From UBA12151 sp964600645 (GTDB taxonomy: Bacteria > Patescibacteriota > Minisyncoccia > Moranbacterales > UBA9337), in the NCBI GenBank assembly GCA_964600645.1, contig CAZRJL010000007.1, forward strand, positions 1-23,766: DNA of 23,766 nucleotides, read 5' to 3'. This document shows positions 13,961 to 22,913 of this stretch, piece by piece. The notes beneath the pieces are model-generated. The model saw nothing but the letters and a program-made list of their open reading frames with translations, had not been told where the DNA came from and did not search any database. Both the position numbers and the translations under genes were made by a program. The stretch's first letter is position 1; every line of letters starts with the position of its first letter.

Positions 13961-14033
13961 ATTTTTTTAGTCTTAAATATTATTTTTTTTAATAACAAAA
14001 TCAATTGTAGCATAATAATTAAAAAACAAAAAA

Positions 14034-14064
14034 TTGTCGTTATTTTCGAGGGATATGGTATAAT
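14034..14064 (+). promoter_or_regulatory. Promoter with extended -10 for the YvlD-like gene
   Basis: TGGTATAAT (extended -10, 14056-14064) with TTGTCG 19 bases upstream. A second TATAAT lies at 14072-14077. Confidence 0.55.
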
Positions 14065-14093
14065 TTAAGGGTATAATCTTAAAAATAAAAAAT

Positions 14094-14432
14094 ATGAAAA
14101 AACATCTTGTGCATTGGGCGTTTTCTATTCTGGCGATAATAATTGCGGCATATTTGATTCCCGGCGTGTATGTGGGTGGGGTTTTCACCGCCCTGGTGGT
14201 GGCGGTGGTATTGGGACTTTTGAATACCTTTATTCGTCCGATTCTTTTGATTTTCACTTTGCCGATCAATATTCTAACGCTGGGACTTTTTACTTTAGTT
14301 ATTAATGCCGTATTGGTTATGCTCACAAGCCGTATTGTTGAGGGATTTTCCGTTTCCGGATTTTGGACGGCTTTTGTTTTTGGATTGATTTTATCATTGG
14401 TGAGTCATATTTTGCATCTGGGAAGTAAATAA
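14094..14432 (+). CDS. Phage-holin-family IV / YvlD-like membrane protein
   Basis: The product has 112 residues with four hydrophobic segments (about 5-22, 28-42, 46-72, 86-106). The pattern GGVFTALVVAVVLGLLNTFIRPIL...LPINILTLGLFTLVINAVLV is diagnostic of the mycobacterial four-TMS phage holin / YvlD family. In ordinary bacteria these are small integral membrane proteins linked to envelope stress; despite the family name it need not be a phage gene. It lies 4 bases before the next wall-related gene, so likely the same transcript. Confidence 0.88.
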   Translation: MKKHLVHWAFSILAIIIAAYLIPGVYVGGVFTALVVAVVLGLLNTFIRPILLIFTLPINILTLGLFTLVINAVLVMLTSRIVEGFSVSGFWTAFVFGLILSLVSHILHLGSK

Positions 14433-14436
14433 TAGA

Positions 14437-15075
14437 ATGAAAAATTATCTTTCAATCTGGAAAAAAACAGAGTCAAAAAAAACAAAAGCGAGTAAATTTT
14501 TGAAAAAATTTCAAAAATTCGATCAGGAAAAACTTAGATTTTTTTTGATTTTGTTGGTTGTCGTTCTTTTGGATGTTATGGTGATTTTTGTATATTTTTT
14601 CAAAACTGAAACTGATCGAGAAATTGTCGTTAAAACGGTGAATTTTCCCAATAATTCAAAATTAAGAGGCGAATTGGCAGAAATGACAAAGGGCTATCCG
14701 ATTGAAAAAATGATCCCCTTGATTTCACGTCAAGATGAGGAAGTTGCCGCTTTTTTGATCAGTATCGCAAAAAAAGAAAGTAATTGGGGAAAAAGAGTGC
14801 CGAAATTGGACGGAAATGATTGTTATAATTATTGGGGTTATCGGGGAATTCGGGAAAAAATGGGAACAGGCGGGCACACTTGTTTTGATAGCCCGAAAGA
14901 TGCGGTGCAGACTGTTTCAGCAAGAATCAAAAAACTTATAGAGCAGGACGTCGATACTCCTTCCAAGATGGTGGTTTGGAAATGCGGATATTCTTGCAAT
15001 AGCCATAGTGATTATAGTGTGAAAAAATGGATTAACGACGTGGATTATTATTTTGGAAAAATCAACGGTTCTTGA
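14437..15075 (+). CDS. Membrane-anchored lysozyme-fold (glucosaminidase/SLT-like) protein
   Basis: The product has 212 residues. A basic N-terminus and a hydrophobic anchor (about 36-55) precede an outer domain. AAFLISIAKKESNWGKRVP gives the catalytic-Glu helix typical of lysozyme-like enzymes, followed by CYNYWGYRG and GGHTCFDSPKDAVQTVSARI, where the FDSPxDAV segment is common in this group. It probably cuts glycan strands of peptidoglycan. Four cysteines may form disulfides. It follows the YvlD-like gene by 4 bases and precedes the P-type ATPase gene. Confidence 0.75.
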   Translation: MKNYLSIWKKTESKKTKASKFLKKFQKFDQEKLRFFLILLVVVLLDVMVIFVYFFKTETDREIVVKTVNFPNNSKLRGELAEMTKGYPIEKMIPLISRQDEEVAAFLISIAKKESNWGKRVPKLDGNDCYNYWGYRGIREKMGTGGHTCFDSPKDAVQTVSARIKKLIEQDVDTPSKMVVWKCGYSCNSHSDYSVKKWINDVDYYFGKINGS

Positions 15076-15141
15076 TAATTTTTTTTTATTTGTTACTCGC
15101 TGTTTTTAAAATAATTTAAAATATCTTCTTAGATATCTTTT

Positions 15142-17808
15142 TTGATGAAAAAAAATATTCCATATCATTCAATTTCTGCGAGCGAGGCTCTGAGTAAAAT
15201 GAATTCTGAAAGAAGCGGTCTTTTGGTTGCGGAGGCGGAAAAAAGAGCGAGGCTTTTTGGTAAAAACGAAATTCCTTCCGGAAAAAAACATTCGCGCTTT
15301 TATCTTTTTGCAAGGCAATTCAACAGTCCTTTGATTTATCTCGTTTTGGCGGCAACCGCTCTTTCTTTTTTAATCGGACATGCACTGGATGCTATTTTCA
15401 TCGTTGTCGTTATTTTTGCAAATACGATTGTTGGTTTTTTGCAGGAAGCCAAAGCCGAGAAGGCTTTGGAGAAATTGAGTAAATCGGTGAAATTTTTTTG
15501 TCGCGTTATTCGTGACGGAAGGACGCGTCAAATTTCCAGTGAAGATATTGTTGCGGGTGATATTATTGAATTGAGAGAGGGGGATAGGGTTCCGGCTGAC
15601 GGGAGATTGTTGGACTGTCGTGGTTTGAAAATAAACGAAGCGGCGCTTACCGGAGAATGGGCGGCTGTTGCTAAAAGCGATGAAGTTTTAGCGGAGGAGT
15701 CAGGAATTTCCGATCGGAAAAATATGGTTTTTATGGGAACAATTGTTGAAGATGGTAGAGGCATTTTTTTGATAACTGCAATCTCCGGCGATACGCAAAT
15801 TGGAAAAATAGCCGGTCTTGTCAGTCAAGCTCGGGAAACGCAGACACCCATTCAAAAGAAGTTCACTCAACTTTCCAGAGTTTTAGGCGGAGGAATTGTA
15901 GCAGTGATCGTTCTTTTTTCCACAATAAATATTTTTCGAGGCGAAGATTGGTATGTGGTTTTTACTACGGCAATCGCTTTGGTTGTGAGCGCGGTTCCCG
16001 AGGGATTGCTTCCGGCAATTACCGTGGTTCTTGTTTTGGGAATGCGCCGATTGGCGCGGCACAAAGCTTTGGTGCGTAAATTGAATGCGACAGAGGGAAT
16101 GGGGGCAGTTTCTGTTATTTGTATGGATAAAACCGGAACACTCACAAAAGGGGAGATGCAAGTGAGTCATATTTTGTCCGGTACTAAAGAGCTTCTATAT
16201 AAAGGAAAGGCATTTGAAAATGAAAATAATATTCAGGCGCATATAAAAACTCTCGAAACAGCCCTCTTGATTCAAGACGCGTATGTGGAAAATCCTGACG
16301 ATGATCTTTCTGATTTGGTGGTTCGCGGAAATTTGACTGCGCGGGCAATTTTTTCGGCGGGAATAAGCGCGGGAATAACGAAAGAATCTTTGCAGGTAAA
16401 AATGAAATTGCGTTTTTTGGAGGCTATTGATTTTGATTCGGAGAAAAAATATTCAGCTAATGTATATGAAAAAGAAGATGGTAGAATTTTGGTGTGCGTT
16501 ATGGGGGCTCCGGAAAAAGTAATTGATTTTTCTTCCGAAGTTGATGTGGATGGGAAAAATTTTCATATATCATCGGATGATTCAAAAAAACTTTTTCTCA
16601 AGGTGGATAATTTAGCCTCCAAAGGGCTGAGAATTTTGGCGTGCGCTTTCGGGGAATTTTCACGCGAAGAATATGAAAATTGCAAGGGCAATCCGGAGCA
16701 ACTGAAATTGGTAGGGTTTTTGGTATTCAAAGATCCCTTGCGAAAAGAGGTTGCGGTTTCAATAGCGGATGCCAAAAGAGCCGGAATACGCCCGGTAATA
16801 ATTACCGGAGATCACAAAAATACGGCAAAGGCGATTGTGAGTGAGTTGGGAATGGAAGTTGGTGACGATGAAATTATGGAAGGGAGGGATTTGGATAACT
16901 TCAGTGACCTAGAATTGGAAAAGATTGTGGAAAAAGTTTCAATTTTCGCGCGCGTAATTCCAGAGCATAAAATTCGCATCGTAAAGGCGCTTCAAAGAAA
17001 AGGAGAAATTGTGGCGATGGTGGGCGATGGAGTGAATGATGCTCCGGCACTCAAGGCGGCGGATATTGGAATTTCGGTTGGAAGCGGAACGGATATTGCC
17101 AAAGAAGTTTCGGATATTGTGCTGACGGACAGCAGTTTTTCCGTGATCATCAAAGCGATTGAGCAAGGAAGATTGATCAAGGAAAATATTCGCAGAATTG
17201 TGGTATATCTTTTGGCGGATGATTTTTCGGAACTGTTTTTGTTTTTTGGGTCGATTGCACTGGGAATGCCATTTCCTCTTTATCCGGTGCAAATTCTCTG
17301 GATAAATTTAATTGAAGACAGTTTTCCCGACATTGCGCTTACCGCAGAAAAAGATACCGCCGGATTAATGAACCAAAAACCGACCGCCGCCGGCGATCCA
17401 TTGCTGAACAATAGATACAAAAAGTTTATGTTAGCGGTTTTCTTTGTTTCCGGAGTTGCCGCTTTTTCTGTTTTTTATTTTACTTGGAAAATGTTGGGAG
17501 ATTTGGATCGGGTGCGTACAATCACTTTTGCCTTAGTAGCTTTTGATTCTTTGGTGTTTGCTCTTATTGTGCGCTCGTTTAGGCAAAGTGTTTTTTCTCG
17601 TCATATTTTTTCCAACAAAATTTTGAACGGTGCGATTTTTGTTTCGTTGGTTTTGTTGTTGGTCGGACTGTATTTTTCTCCGATGCAAAAAATACTCAAA
17701 GTTGTGTCTTTGAGTGGTTTTGACTGGTCGATTATTTTGGGAGTGAGCTTTGTCGAATTGGTTATTTTGGAATTTTTCAAAAAGAAATTCTTGCGAGATA
17801 ATGCTTGA
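15142..17808 (+). CDS. P-type cation-transporting ATPase (P2-like)
   Basis: The product has 888 residues, the usual length of a P2 pump. It has an N-terminal cation-ATPase domain, M1-M2 (about 62-95), the actuator domain with TGEW in place of TGES, M3-M4 with PEGLLPAIT, the phosphorylation site DKTGTLTKGE (Asp 329), the nucleotide-binding domain with KGLRILACA, the hinge GDGVNDAPA (about 628), and M5-M10. Ligand candidates are PEGL in M4, DDFSEL in M5 and NLIED in M6; M6 has Glu-Asp where SERCA has Thr-Asp, so the ion (Ca2+, Na+, H+ or Mg2+) cannot be stated. ATG codons lie at 15142 and 15145. It follows the lysozyme-like gene by 66 bases. Confidence 0.9.
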   Translation: MMKKNIPYHSISASEALSKMNSERSGLLVAEAEKRARLFGKNEIPSGKKHSRFYLFARQFNSPLIYLVLAATALSFLIGHALDAIFIVVVIFANTIVGFLQEAKAEKALEKLSKSVKFFCRVIRDGRTRQISSEDIVAGDIIELREGDRVPADGRLLDCRGLKINEAALTGEWAAVAKSDEVLAEESGISDRKNMVFMGTIVEDGRGIFLITAISGDTQIGKIAGLVSQARETQTPIQKKFTQLSRVLGGGIVAVIVLFSTINIFRGEDWYVVFTTAIALVVSAVPEGLLPAITVVLVLGMRRLARHKALVRKLNATEGMGAVSVICMDKTGTLTKGEMQVSHILSGTKELLYKGKAFENENNIQAHIKTLETALLIQDAYVENPDDDLSDLVVRGNLTARAIFSAGISAGITKESLQVKMKLRFLEAIDFDSEKKYSANVYEKEDGRILVCVMGAPEKVIDFSSEVDVDGKNFHISSDDSKKLFLKVDNLASKGLRILACAFGEFSREEYENCKGNPEQLKLVGFLVFKDPLRKEVAVSIADAKRAGIRPVIITGDHKNTAKAIVSELGMEVGDDEIMEGRDLDNFSDLELEKIVEKVSIFARVIPEHKIRIVKALQRKGEIVAMVGDGVNDAPALKAADIGISVGSGTDIAKEVSDIVLTDSSFSVIIKAIEQGRLIKENIRRIVVYLLADDFSELFLFFGSIALGMPFPLYPVQILWINLIEDSFPDIALTAEKDTAGLMNQKPTAAGDPLLNNRYKKFMLAVFFVSGVAAFSVFYFTWKMLGDLDRVRTITFALVAFDSLVFALIVRSFRQSVFSRHIFSNKILNGAIFVSLVLLLVGLYFSPMQKILKVVSLSGFDWSIILGVSFVELVILEFFKKKFLRDNA

Positions 17809-17833
17809 AATAAAAGATAGTTTACGATATACT
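17805..17833 (+). promoter_or_regulatory. Promoter of the murA operon
   Basis: -35 TTGAAA (17805-17810, overlapping the ATPase stop), 17-base spacer, -10 TATACT (17828-17833), 30 bases before the murA start. Confidence 0.65.
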
Positions 17834-17863
17834 TAGGATGCTTAAAAATAAAATATTTTTTAT

Positions 17864-19132
17864 ATGATGCAATTATTTGAAATAAACGGTGGGAAAAAGC
17901 TTTCCGGAGAAATTGAAGTGCGGGGTAGTAAAAATGCGGCGGCGCCTATTATTGCGGCAACATTGCTCACTAAGGATCCTTGCGTTCTTTCTAATGTTCC
18001 ATTGATTGAAGATATATTCAAACTTCTTAAGATTATCGAGAGTATGGGCGCTAAAGTTGAATGGACGGGAGAAAGAGAAGTGAAAATTACTGCGCGTGAT
18101 TTGGACGTGGAAAAAATGGATTATGAGACAGTGAAAGAAATTAGAATGTCTATTCTTCTCTTGGGAGCATTGAGCGCCAGATTTGAAAAATTCAAATTGG
18201 CAAATCCGGGGGGATGCAAAATTGGAAAAAGACCCTTGGGAACTCATTTTAATGCGTTGGAAAAAATGGGAATTAAGATCGAACAAGATGAGAAAAATTA
18301 CCTGATAGATGCGACCGGAAAAAAAGCCGCAAAAATAGTTTTGCGTGAGTTTTCCGTAACTGCCACTGAAATTGCTATGACTTTGGCAGCGGGGCTTCCC
18401 GGAAAAACTATTATCAAGATTGCTGCCGCAGAGCCGCACGTGGAAGATTTGGGAAATTTTCTAATAAAAATGGGGGCTAAAATAAAAGGACTCGGAACGC
18501 ATACGATTGAAATTGAAGGAAAAAAGGAGTTGTCGGGAGCGCAACATGAAATTATTCCGGATGCGAATGAAGCGGCAACATTTTTAATTATGGGTGTGGC
18601 ATTGCAAAGCTCAATTAAAGTTCTGAACGCGCAAGAAAAAAATTTGGATTTGGTTTTGGAAAAACTCAGAGAAATGGGGGCGGATTTTATAATTGGAGAG
18701 AACGAGATTGAAGTCGTGCCGGCAAAAAAAATAAAGGCATTAGAGAAAATAGATTCGAGAATTTATCCCGGTATTCCGACGGACAATCAAGCGCTTTTCG
18801 GAGTTTTAGCGACGCAAGCCGATGGCAATACTTTGATTTTCGATACGCTTTTTGAAGGGAGGTTTAGTTATGTGGCGGAAATTGAAAAAATGGGAGCCAA
18901 AGCAAAAGTGCTTAATCCTCATCAAGTGATTATTTCCGGTCCGACCAATCTCTATGGAAACACGATAAAAAGTTATGATCTTCGCGCCGGTGCTTCGTTG
19001 ATTTTAGCGGCGCTATTAGCGGAGGGAAAGACAGTGATTGAAGATATTTATCAAGTAGACAGAGGCTATGAAAAAATAGAAGAAAGACTTCAAAAAATCG
19101 GGGCGGATATCAAGAGGGTATCTGTTGAATAA
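17864..19132 (+). CDS. murA: UDP-N-acetylglucosamine 1-carboxyvinyltransferase
   Basis: The product has 422 residues, full length. It transfers enolpyruvate from PEP to UDP-GlcNAc, the first committed step of peptidoglycan synthesis, in the cytoplasm. The Lys-Asn pair is in GSKNAAAP (residues 21-28), the PEP-binding cysteine in GGCKIGKRP (Cys 118, the fosfomycin target) and the catalytic aspartate in YPGIPTDNQ (Asp 308). Internal repeats of the inside-out barrel are visible (EALxxMGAK). ATG codons at 17864 and 17867 are both possible. It heads a tight operon, with the MazG-like gene 6 bases after the stop and mreB next. Confidence 0.97.
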   Translation: MMQLFEINGGKKLSGEIEVRGSKNAAAPIIAATLLTKDPCVLSNVPLIEDIFKLLKIIESMGAKVEWTGEREVKITARDLDVEKMDYETVKEIRMSILLLGALSARFEKFKLANPGGCKIGKRPLGTHFNALEKMGIKIEQDEKNYLIDATGKKAAKIVLREFSVTATEIAMTLAAGLPGKTIIKIAAAEPHVEDLGNFLIKMGAKIKGLGTHTIEIEGKKELSGAQHEIIPDANEAATFLIMGVALQSSIKVLNAQEKNLDLVLEKLREMGADFIIGENEIEVVPAKKIKALEKIDSRIYPGIPTDNQALFGVLATQADGNTLIFDTLFEGRFSYVAEIEKMGAKAKVLNPHQVIISGPTNLYGNTIKSYDLRAGASLILAALLAEGKTVIEDIYQVDRGYEKIEERLQKIGADIKRVSVE

Positions 19133-19138
19133 AATTGT

Positions 19139-19462
19139 ATGGAAAAATATTACGAGGCGATTGAAAAATTTCATAAAAAATTCAAGATGAAAGGGACGAA
19201 TAATGAGGATATGAATTTTCGTCTGAATCTTTTGATTGAAGAGCTGGGAGAATTGGCGCAGGCAGTTACCAAGGGAAAATCAAAAGAAGAAGTGGTGGAG
19301 GAAAATATTGATTTGCTGAATTTAGTGATTGGAAATTTTGTGAGTATGGGGGTGTCATTGGAAGAGATAGATTCGGCATTTTGGAAAAAGCATGATAAGA
19401 TAATGAACCGGAAGAAAAAGAAAATTAAAAACGGAAATTATCGAGTGAGCGAGTTTAAATAA
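19139..19462 (+). CDS. MazG-like nucleotide pyrophosphohydrolase
   Basis: The product has 107 residues, all-alpha. LIEELGELAQAV supplies the EExxE metal-binding motif (E34, E35, E38), and EENIDLLNLVIG the ExxD pair (E55, D58) of the all-alpha NTP-pyrophosphatase superfamily. These enzymes split off pyrophosphate from (often noncanonical or excess) dNTPs. The C-terminal tail is very basic (RKKKKIKNGNYR). It sits between murA and mreB with gaps of 6 and 7 bases, so it is transcribed with them; the functional link is not obvious. Confidence 0.82.
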   Translation: MEKYYEAIEKFHKKFKMKGTNNEDMNFRLNLLIEELGELAQAVTKGKSKEEVVEENIDLLNLVIGNFVSMGVSLEEIDSAFWKKHDKIMNRKKKKIKNGNYRVSEFK

Positions 19463-19469
19463 AAAATAT

Positions 19470-20477
19470 ATGTTTATACGAAAAATTGGAATTGATTTGG
19501 GAACAGCGAATATTTTGATTTTTATTCCCGGCAAGGGAGTGGTAGTCAATGAGCCGTCGGTAGTGGCGGTTTCTTTGGCTGAAAATAGAGTTTTGGCGGT
19601 GGGCAATGAAGCCAAAGAGATGCTTGGACGCACGCCGGACACGATTATTGCCAGTCGTCCGCTCAAAGACGGGGCGATTGCTGATTATCGAATTACCGAA
19701 GCGATGCTCAAATATTTCATCAACAAAGTGAGTGGAAAATTCCGCTTGTTTCGTCCCGAGGTAATGATTTCCGTTCCGGCGGGAATTACTTCAACAGAAA
19801 AAAGAGCGGTAATTGACGCGGCGGTCAAAGCAGGAGCCAAGGCGGCGTATGTTCTCAAGGAACCGATATTGGCGGCAATCGGCGCCGGAATTCCAATTAA
19901 CAACGCACAGGGCAATATGATTATCGATATTGGAGGCGGAACATCCGAGGTGGCGGTGATTTCTTTGGGCGGAGTGGTGGCGGCGCACAGCGCGCGTGTG
20001 GGAGGAAACAAATTTGATCAGGCAATTGCGGACTATATCAAGCGTAAGCACGGATTGGCAATTGGAGACCGCACGGCGGAAGATATCAAAATTCAAATCG
20101 GAAGCGCGATTGCGCAAGTCAAAGAAGAATATGCGGAAGTGAAAGGAAGGGATTTGACCGGCGGACTTCCTAAAACAATCAAAGTTTCTTCCAATGAAAT
20201 TACGGAGGCGCTTCAAGACGAGCTTCGCGAGGTGATCAACGCGATTAAAAAGGTTTTACAAGAAACTCCACCGGAATTGGCGGCGGATATTATGGACAAA
20301 GGGATGGTGCTTTCGGGAGGAGGAGCGTTGTTGCGTAATCTTGACCAGCTTATTACGAAAACTATCAATGTTCCTTGTTATGTAGCGGATGACGCGCTTC
20401 TTTGCGTAGTGAAGGGAACAGGAAAAGCCTTGGAGAATTTGGATTTGTATAAGAAGACGCTTTTAATGTCAAAGTAA
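19470..20477 (+). CDS. mreB: Rod-shape-determining actin homologue
   Basis: The product has 335 residues, as expected. Actin-fold motifs are present: phosphate 1 GIDLGTANI (8-16), phosphate 2 DIGGGTSEVAVISLGG, the adenosine motif MVLSGGGALLRNLD, and the polymer-forming body. An N-terminal MFIRK is compatible with membrane binding. MreB filaments guide lateral wall synthesis and so cell shape. It follows the MazG-like gene by 7 bases and murA upstream, tying wall precursor supply to shape. No MreC/MreD gene follows. Confidence 0.96.
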   Translation: MFIRKIGIDLGTANILIFIPGKGVVVNEPSVVAVSLAENRVLAVGNEAKEMLGRTPDTIIASRPLKDGAIADYRITEAMLKYFINKVSGKFRLFRPEVMISVPAGITSTEKRAVIDAAVKAGAKAAYVLKEPILAAIGAGIPINNAQGNMIIDIGGGTSEVAVISLGGVVAAHSARVGGNKFDQAIADYIKRKHGLAIGDRTAEDIKIQIGSAIAQVKEEYAEVKGRDLTGGLPKTIKVSSNEITEALQDELREVINAIKKVLQETPPELAADIMDKGMVLSGGGALLRNLDQLITKTINVPCYVADDALLCVVKGTGKALENLDLYKKTLLMSK

Positions 20478-20502
20478 TTTTTTAATTTTTTAATTTTTTA
20501 AT
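20475..20502. repeat. Short tandem repeat after mreB
   Basis: Three copies of the 9-base unit TAATTTTTT, starting at the mreB stop. The rest of the spacer to 20593 is AT-rich with more self-similar words (AATTTTAAATTTAAATTTTT); no gene is seen. Confidence 0.8.
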
Positions 20503-20593
20503 TCTGTAAATAAATTTTAAATTTAAATTTTTAGTCATTAGAAATTGAAAATTGTTTAAAAATTACAAAATTGGAAATTAAAAATTTGCGTGT

Positions 20594-21781
20594 ATGCGCA
20601 TAGGTATTGACGGTTCCCGGGCGTTTCTTGAAAAGCGCACCGGAATCGAGGAATATTCATATCAAGCTATCAAGCACCTGAGAGACAAATTGAATGGTCA
20701 TCAGGTTGTTTTGTATTTGAGGAAGAATCAAGAATTGGGAATCAAGAATCAGAACTTTGAATTTCCGGAAAATTGGAAAGTAAAAGTAATAAACTTTTCA
20801 AGATTTTGGACGCAAATTGGATTGTCTTTGGAAATGCTTTTGCATCCTGTGGATGTGCTTTTTGTGCCGGCACACACAGCGCCAATTATTCATCCCACCA
20901 AGACGATTGTAGTGATTCATGGATTGGAATACGAATTTTGTCCCAAGGCTTATTCTTTTTGGGAAAAAATTTATATGCGCTGTTCGATAAAATTTTCTTG
21001 CGAGTGGGCGAGTAAGATTATTTCTGTTTCAAAGAATACAAAAAAAGATTTGATGCGGCTATATAATGTGCCGGAAAACAAGATTGAAGTTATTTGTGAG
21101 GGATATAATTCCAATTTTCAATTTCCAATTTTTCCGCCAAAGGCGGACCAGCCTCTGGCTGGCAATTTTCAAACAATTTCTAATGTTAAAATTTTTAATG
21201 ACCTAAAAAATACACCTTATTTTTTATTTGTCGGGAGATTGGAAGAGCGGAAGAATATTTTGGGGATTATTGAAGCGTTTGAGATTTTGAAGGAAAAATA
21301 TCAAATTCCGCACAAGTTGATTTTGGCGGGGCGGGGAGGATATGGTTATCGAAAAATAAAAATGCAAATATCAAAAAGCAAAAATAAAGATGATATTATC
21401 GAGACGGGATATATTTCTGATGAGGAAAAATTTGAATTGATGAGAAAAGCGGAGGCGTTTTTGTTTCCGACATTTTACGAAGGATTCGGCATTCCTGTTT
21501 TGGAAGCGCAAAGCGTCGGCGCGCCGGTCGTGGCAGGGAACAATTCATCGATTCCGGAGATCTCTACGAATTACGAATTTTACGAAACTACGAATAAGAA
21601 AGATGAATCTAGCGCTATGTTGGTAGATGTTTCAAATTCAAATGAAATCGCTGAAGCGACTTATAAATTAATAAGCAACAAAGATTTTCGGGAAGATATG
21701 ATTAAAAAAGGCTATAAAAATGTCAAAAGATTTTCCTGGGAAAAATGCGCCAGCCAAGTTGCGGAAGTTCTGATAAAATAA
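20594..21781 (+). CDS. GT4-type glycosyltransferase
   Basis: The product has 395 residues with two Rossmann domains (GT-B). The N-terminal half has the GIDGSRAF...RTGIEEYSYQA acceptor-side start, VLFVPAHTAP and VSKNTKKDL. The donor-binding half has FVGRLEERKNI, the basic loop GRGGYGY, GYISDEEKFELMRKAEAFLFPTFYEGFGIPVLEAQSVGAPVVA with the E-x7-E motif. Likely a cytoplasmic enzyme for surface sugars using a nucleotide-sugar donor. It carries three odd in-frame stretches at about residues 43-57, 172-203 and 324-338, whose DNA looks like intergenic repeats. Separate from mreB by a 116-base AT-rich spacer. Confidence 0.85.
   Translation: MRIGIDGSRAFLEKRTGIEEYSYQAIKHLRDKLNGHQVVLYLRKNQELGIKNQNFEFPENWKVKVINFSRFWTQIGLSLEMLLHPVDVLFVPAHTAPIIHPTKTIVVIHGLEYEFCPKAYSFWEKIYMRCSIKFSCEWASKIISVSKNTKKDLMRLYNVPENKIEVICEGYNSNFQFPIFPPKADQPLAGNFQTISNVKIFNDLKNTPYFLFVGRLEERKNILGIIEAFEILKEKYQIPHKLILAGRGGYGYRKIKMQISKSKNKDDIIETGYISDEEKFELMRKAEAFLFPTFYEGFGIPVLEAQSVGAPVVAGNNSSIPEISTNYEFYETTNKKDESSAMLVDVSNSNEIAEATYKLISNKDFREDMIKKGYKNVKRFSWEKCASQVAEVLIK
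21133..21162. repeat. Double palindrome inside the glycosyltransferase gene
   Basis: Two adjoining perfect hairpins, TCCGCC-AAA-GGCGGA (21133-21147) and CCAGCC-TCT-GGCTGG (21148-21162), in a gene otherwise AT-rich. They are read in frame as part of a linker between the two domains. A similar TCCGC-TGTG-GCGGA hairpin lies at 21952-21965. Confidence 0.8.
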
Positions 21782-21869
21782 ACAAACAAAATAAAAAAAA
21801 TAATGTAGGATGTGCGTGATGTGTGATTTATGCGATTTGGAAAAGTGGAGAATTTTTTGAAGATAAAAG

Positions 21870-21924
21870 AAAAAGCATCCCAATCAATAGATAATCAAGA
21901 TGCTTGACTGAGATATGGTTAGTT
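21870..21924. repeat. Direct repeat A flanking the BRO-N gene
   Basis: It shares AAAAAGCATC, a 19-base loop, GATG and TATGGTTAGTT with 22914-22970. It forms a 7-bp hairpin (AAGCATC/GATGCTT) that could also terminate the glycosyltransferase or BRO-N transcript. Confidence 0.65.
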
Positions 21925-21982
21925 CTGCGATGTATTAAAAAATTCTTTTCGTCCGCTGTGGCGGAATTTAATCGGGGCAAAT

Positions 21983-22825
21983 TTATTTTTTTATTTTCTG
22001 CTCCTTTTTTGGTTTTAGAAAGTTATTTTCTGAAACGATTGATCGGCCGAGTTTGCGTTCGATTTGTTTTCGGGCAGTTCCAGCGATTGCCCCGCCAATT
22101 CTAGCATCATCTTTTAGTCTTGGGACGCCTATCGAATTATTAGTACGGTGAAGTTCGGTTGTGGTTCGTTCTCCAAGCATGGTTAAAATCAATTCAAAAT
22201 CGTCCATGTGGTCGCGTAGATTTTCTCGTTTCAGTCCTTTTAATTTTTTGTATTTGTATGGCTTTAGACCAAAGGTAGCTTCGGTAATTTCAGCTGTTAA
22301 AATTTCGTAATCACGATTTTTTTCTTCTGCGCCTCGCTTTTTCCATTCATCAGTTAACTCTTCGCGAACGGCTATGCCGCGCATTCGTTTTTCAATCCAG
22401 TCTTCTGGATAGCCTTTAAGCTTGTAAAGCATTTTTGTTCGTTTGGTTGCCAATTCTGGATCTTCTATTTCTTGCATGCGCTCACAGCCAACTTTAGCTA
22501 GCCAACGCTTAAGTGGCTCAACCTTGGGCGAGGGAATAGACTGAATTATACGAAATAGTCCTTCCGTGTTGGCGCAGTCAGTTTCGCGCATTTTGCCGTC
22601 TGGCGCTTCTAATTTCAACCCGTGACAAAATGTCACGACTTCACTTCCTTCTTCAATCAGCCTTTGTTTTAGCTTTCGCCAGTAAGCACCAGCATCTAGG
22701 CTATCTGTTAATACGCCACAAATGTCCACAACTGAAAACCACCATTCTTTTTGAAAAATAGTGCGACGGATGTTTTTGCCCTTGAATAATGCCAAATGAG
22801 TGTTTTGTTCTTCTTGATTTTGCAT
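21983..22825 (-). CDS. BRO-N domain (phage antirepressor-like) protein
   Basis: The product has 280 residues. The N-terminal domain (about 8-110) shows FKGKNIRRTIFQKEWWFSVVDICGVLTDS, then YWRKLKQRL and EGLFRIIQSIPSPKVEPLKRWL, the standard BRO-N/antirepressor pattern. The C-terminal half (about 120-280) is basic, with EDWIEKRMRGIAVREELTDEWKKRG and a tail found in chromosomal relatives sometimes annotated as DinD-like. BRO-N proteins bind DNA or host repressors and are frequent in prophages. No other phage gene is nearby. The ATG lacks a Shine-Dalgarno. It is bounded by diverged direct repeats at 21870 and 22914. Confidence 0.85.
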   Translation of the reverse strand: MQNQEEQNTHLALFKGKNIRRTIFQKEWWFSVVDICGVLTDSLDAGAYWRKLKQRLIEEGSEVVTFCHGLKLEAPDGKMRETDCANTEGLFRIIQSIPSPKVEPLKRWLAKVGCERMQEIEDPELATKRTKMLYKLKGYPEDWIEKRMRGIAVREELTDEWKKRGAEEKNRDYEILTAEITEATFGLKPYKYKKLKGLKRENLRDHMDDFELILTMLGERTTTELHRTNNSIGVPRLKDDARIGGAIAGTARKQIERKLGRSIVSENNFLKPKKEQKIKK

Positions 22826-22913
22826 AGAATTTTATAAGCAAAAGTATCACAATTCATTTAATACCTTTATTTTAGCAAAATTATACTTATTTTTCAATAA
22901 TTCAACAATATTC

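Noticed and set aside
14094..14432. Prophage from the holin-family gene
   Set aside because: The family is widespread in chromosomes and the neighbours are wall and housekeeping genes.
15117..15141. Hairpin ATATCT-TCTT-AGATAT before the ATPase gene as a terminator
   Set aside because: Only six A-T-rich pairs; too weak to call.
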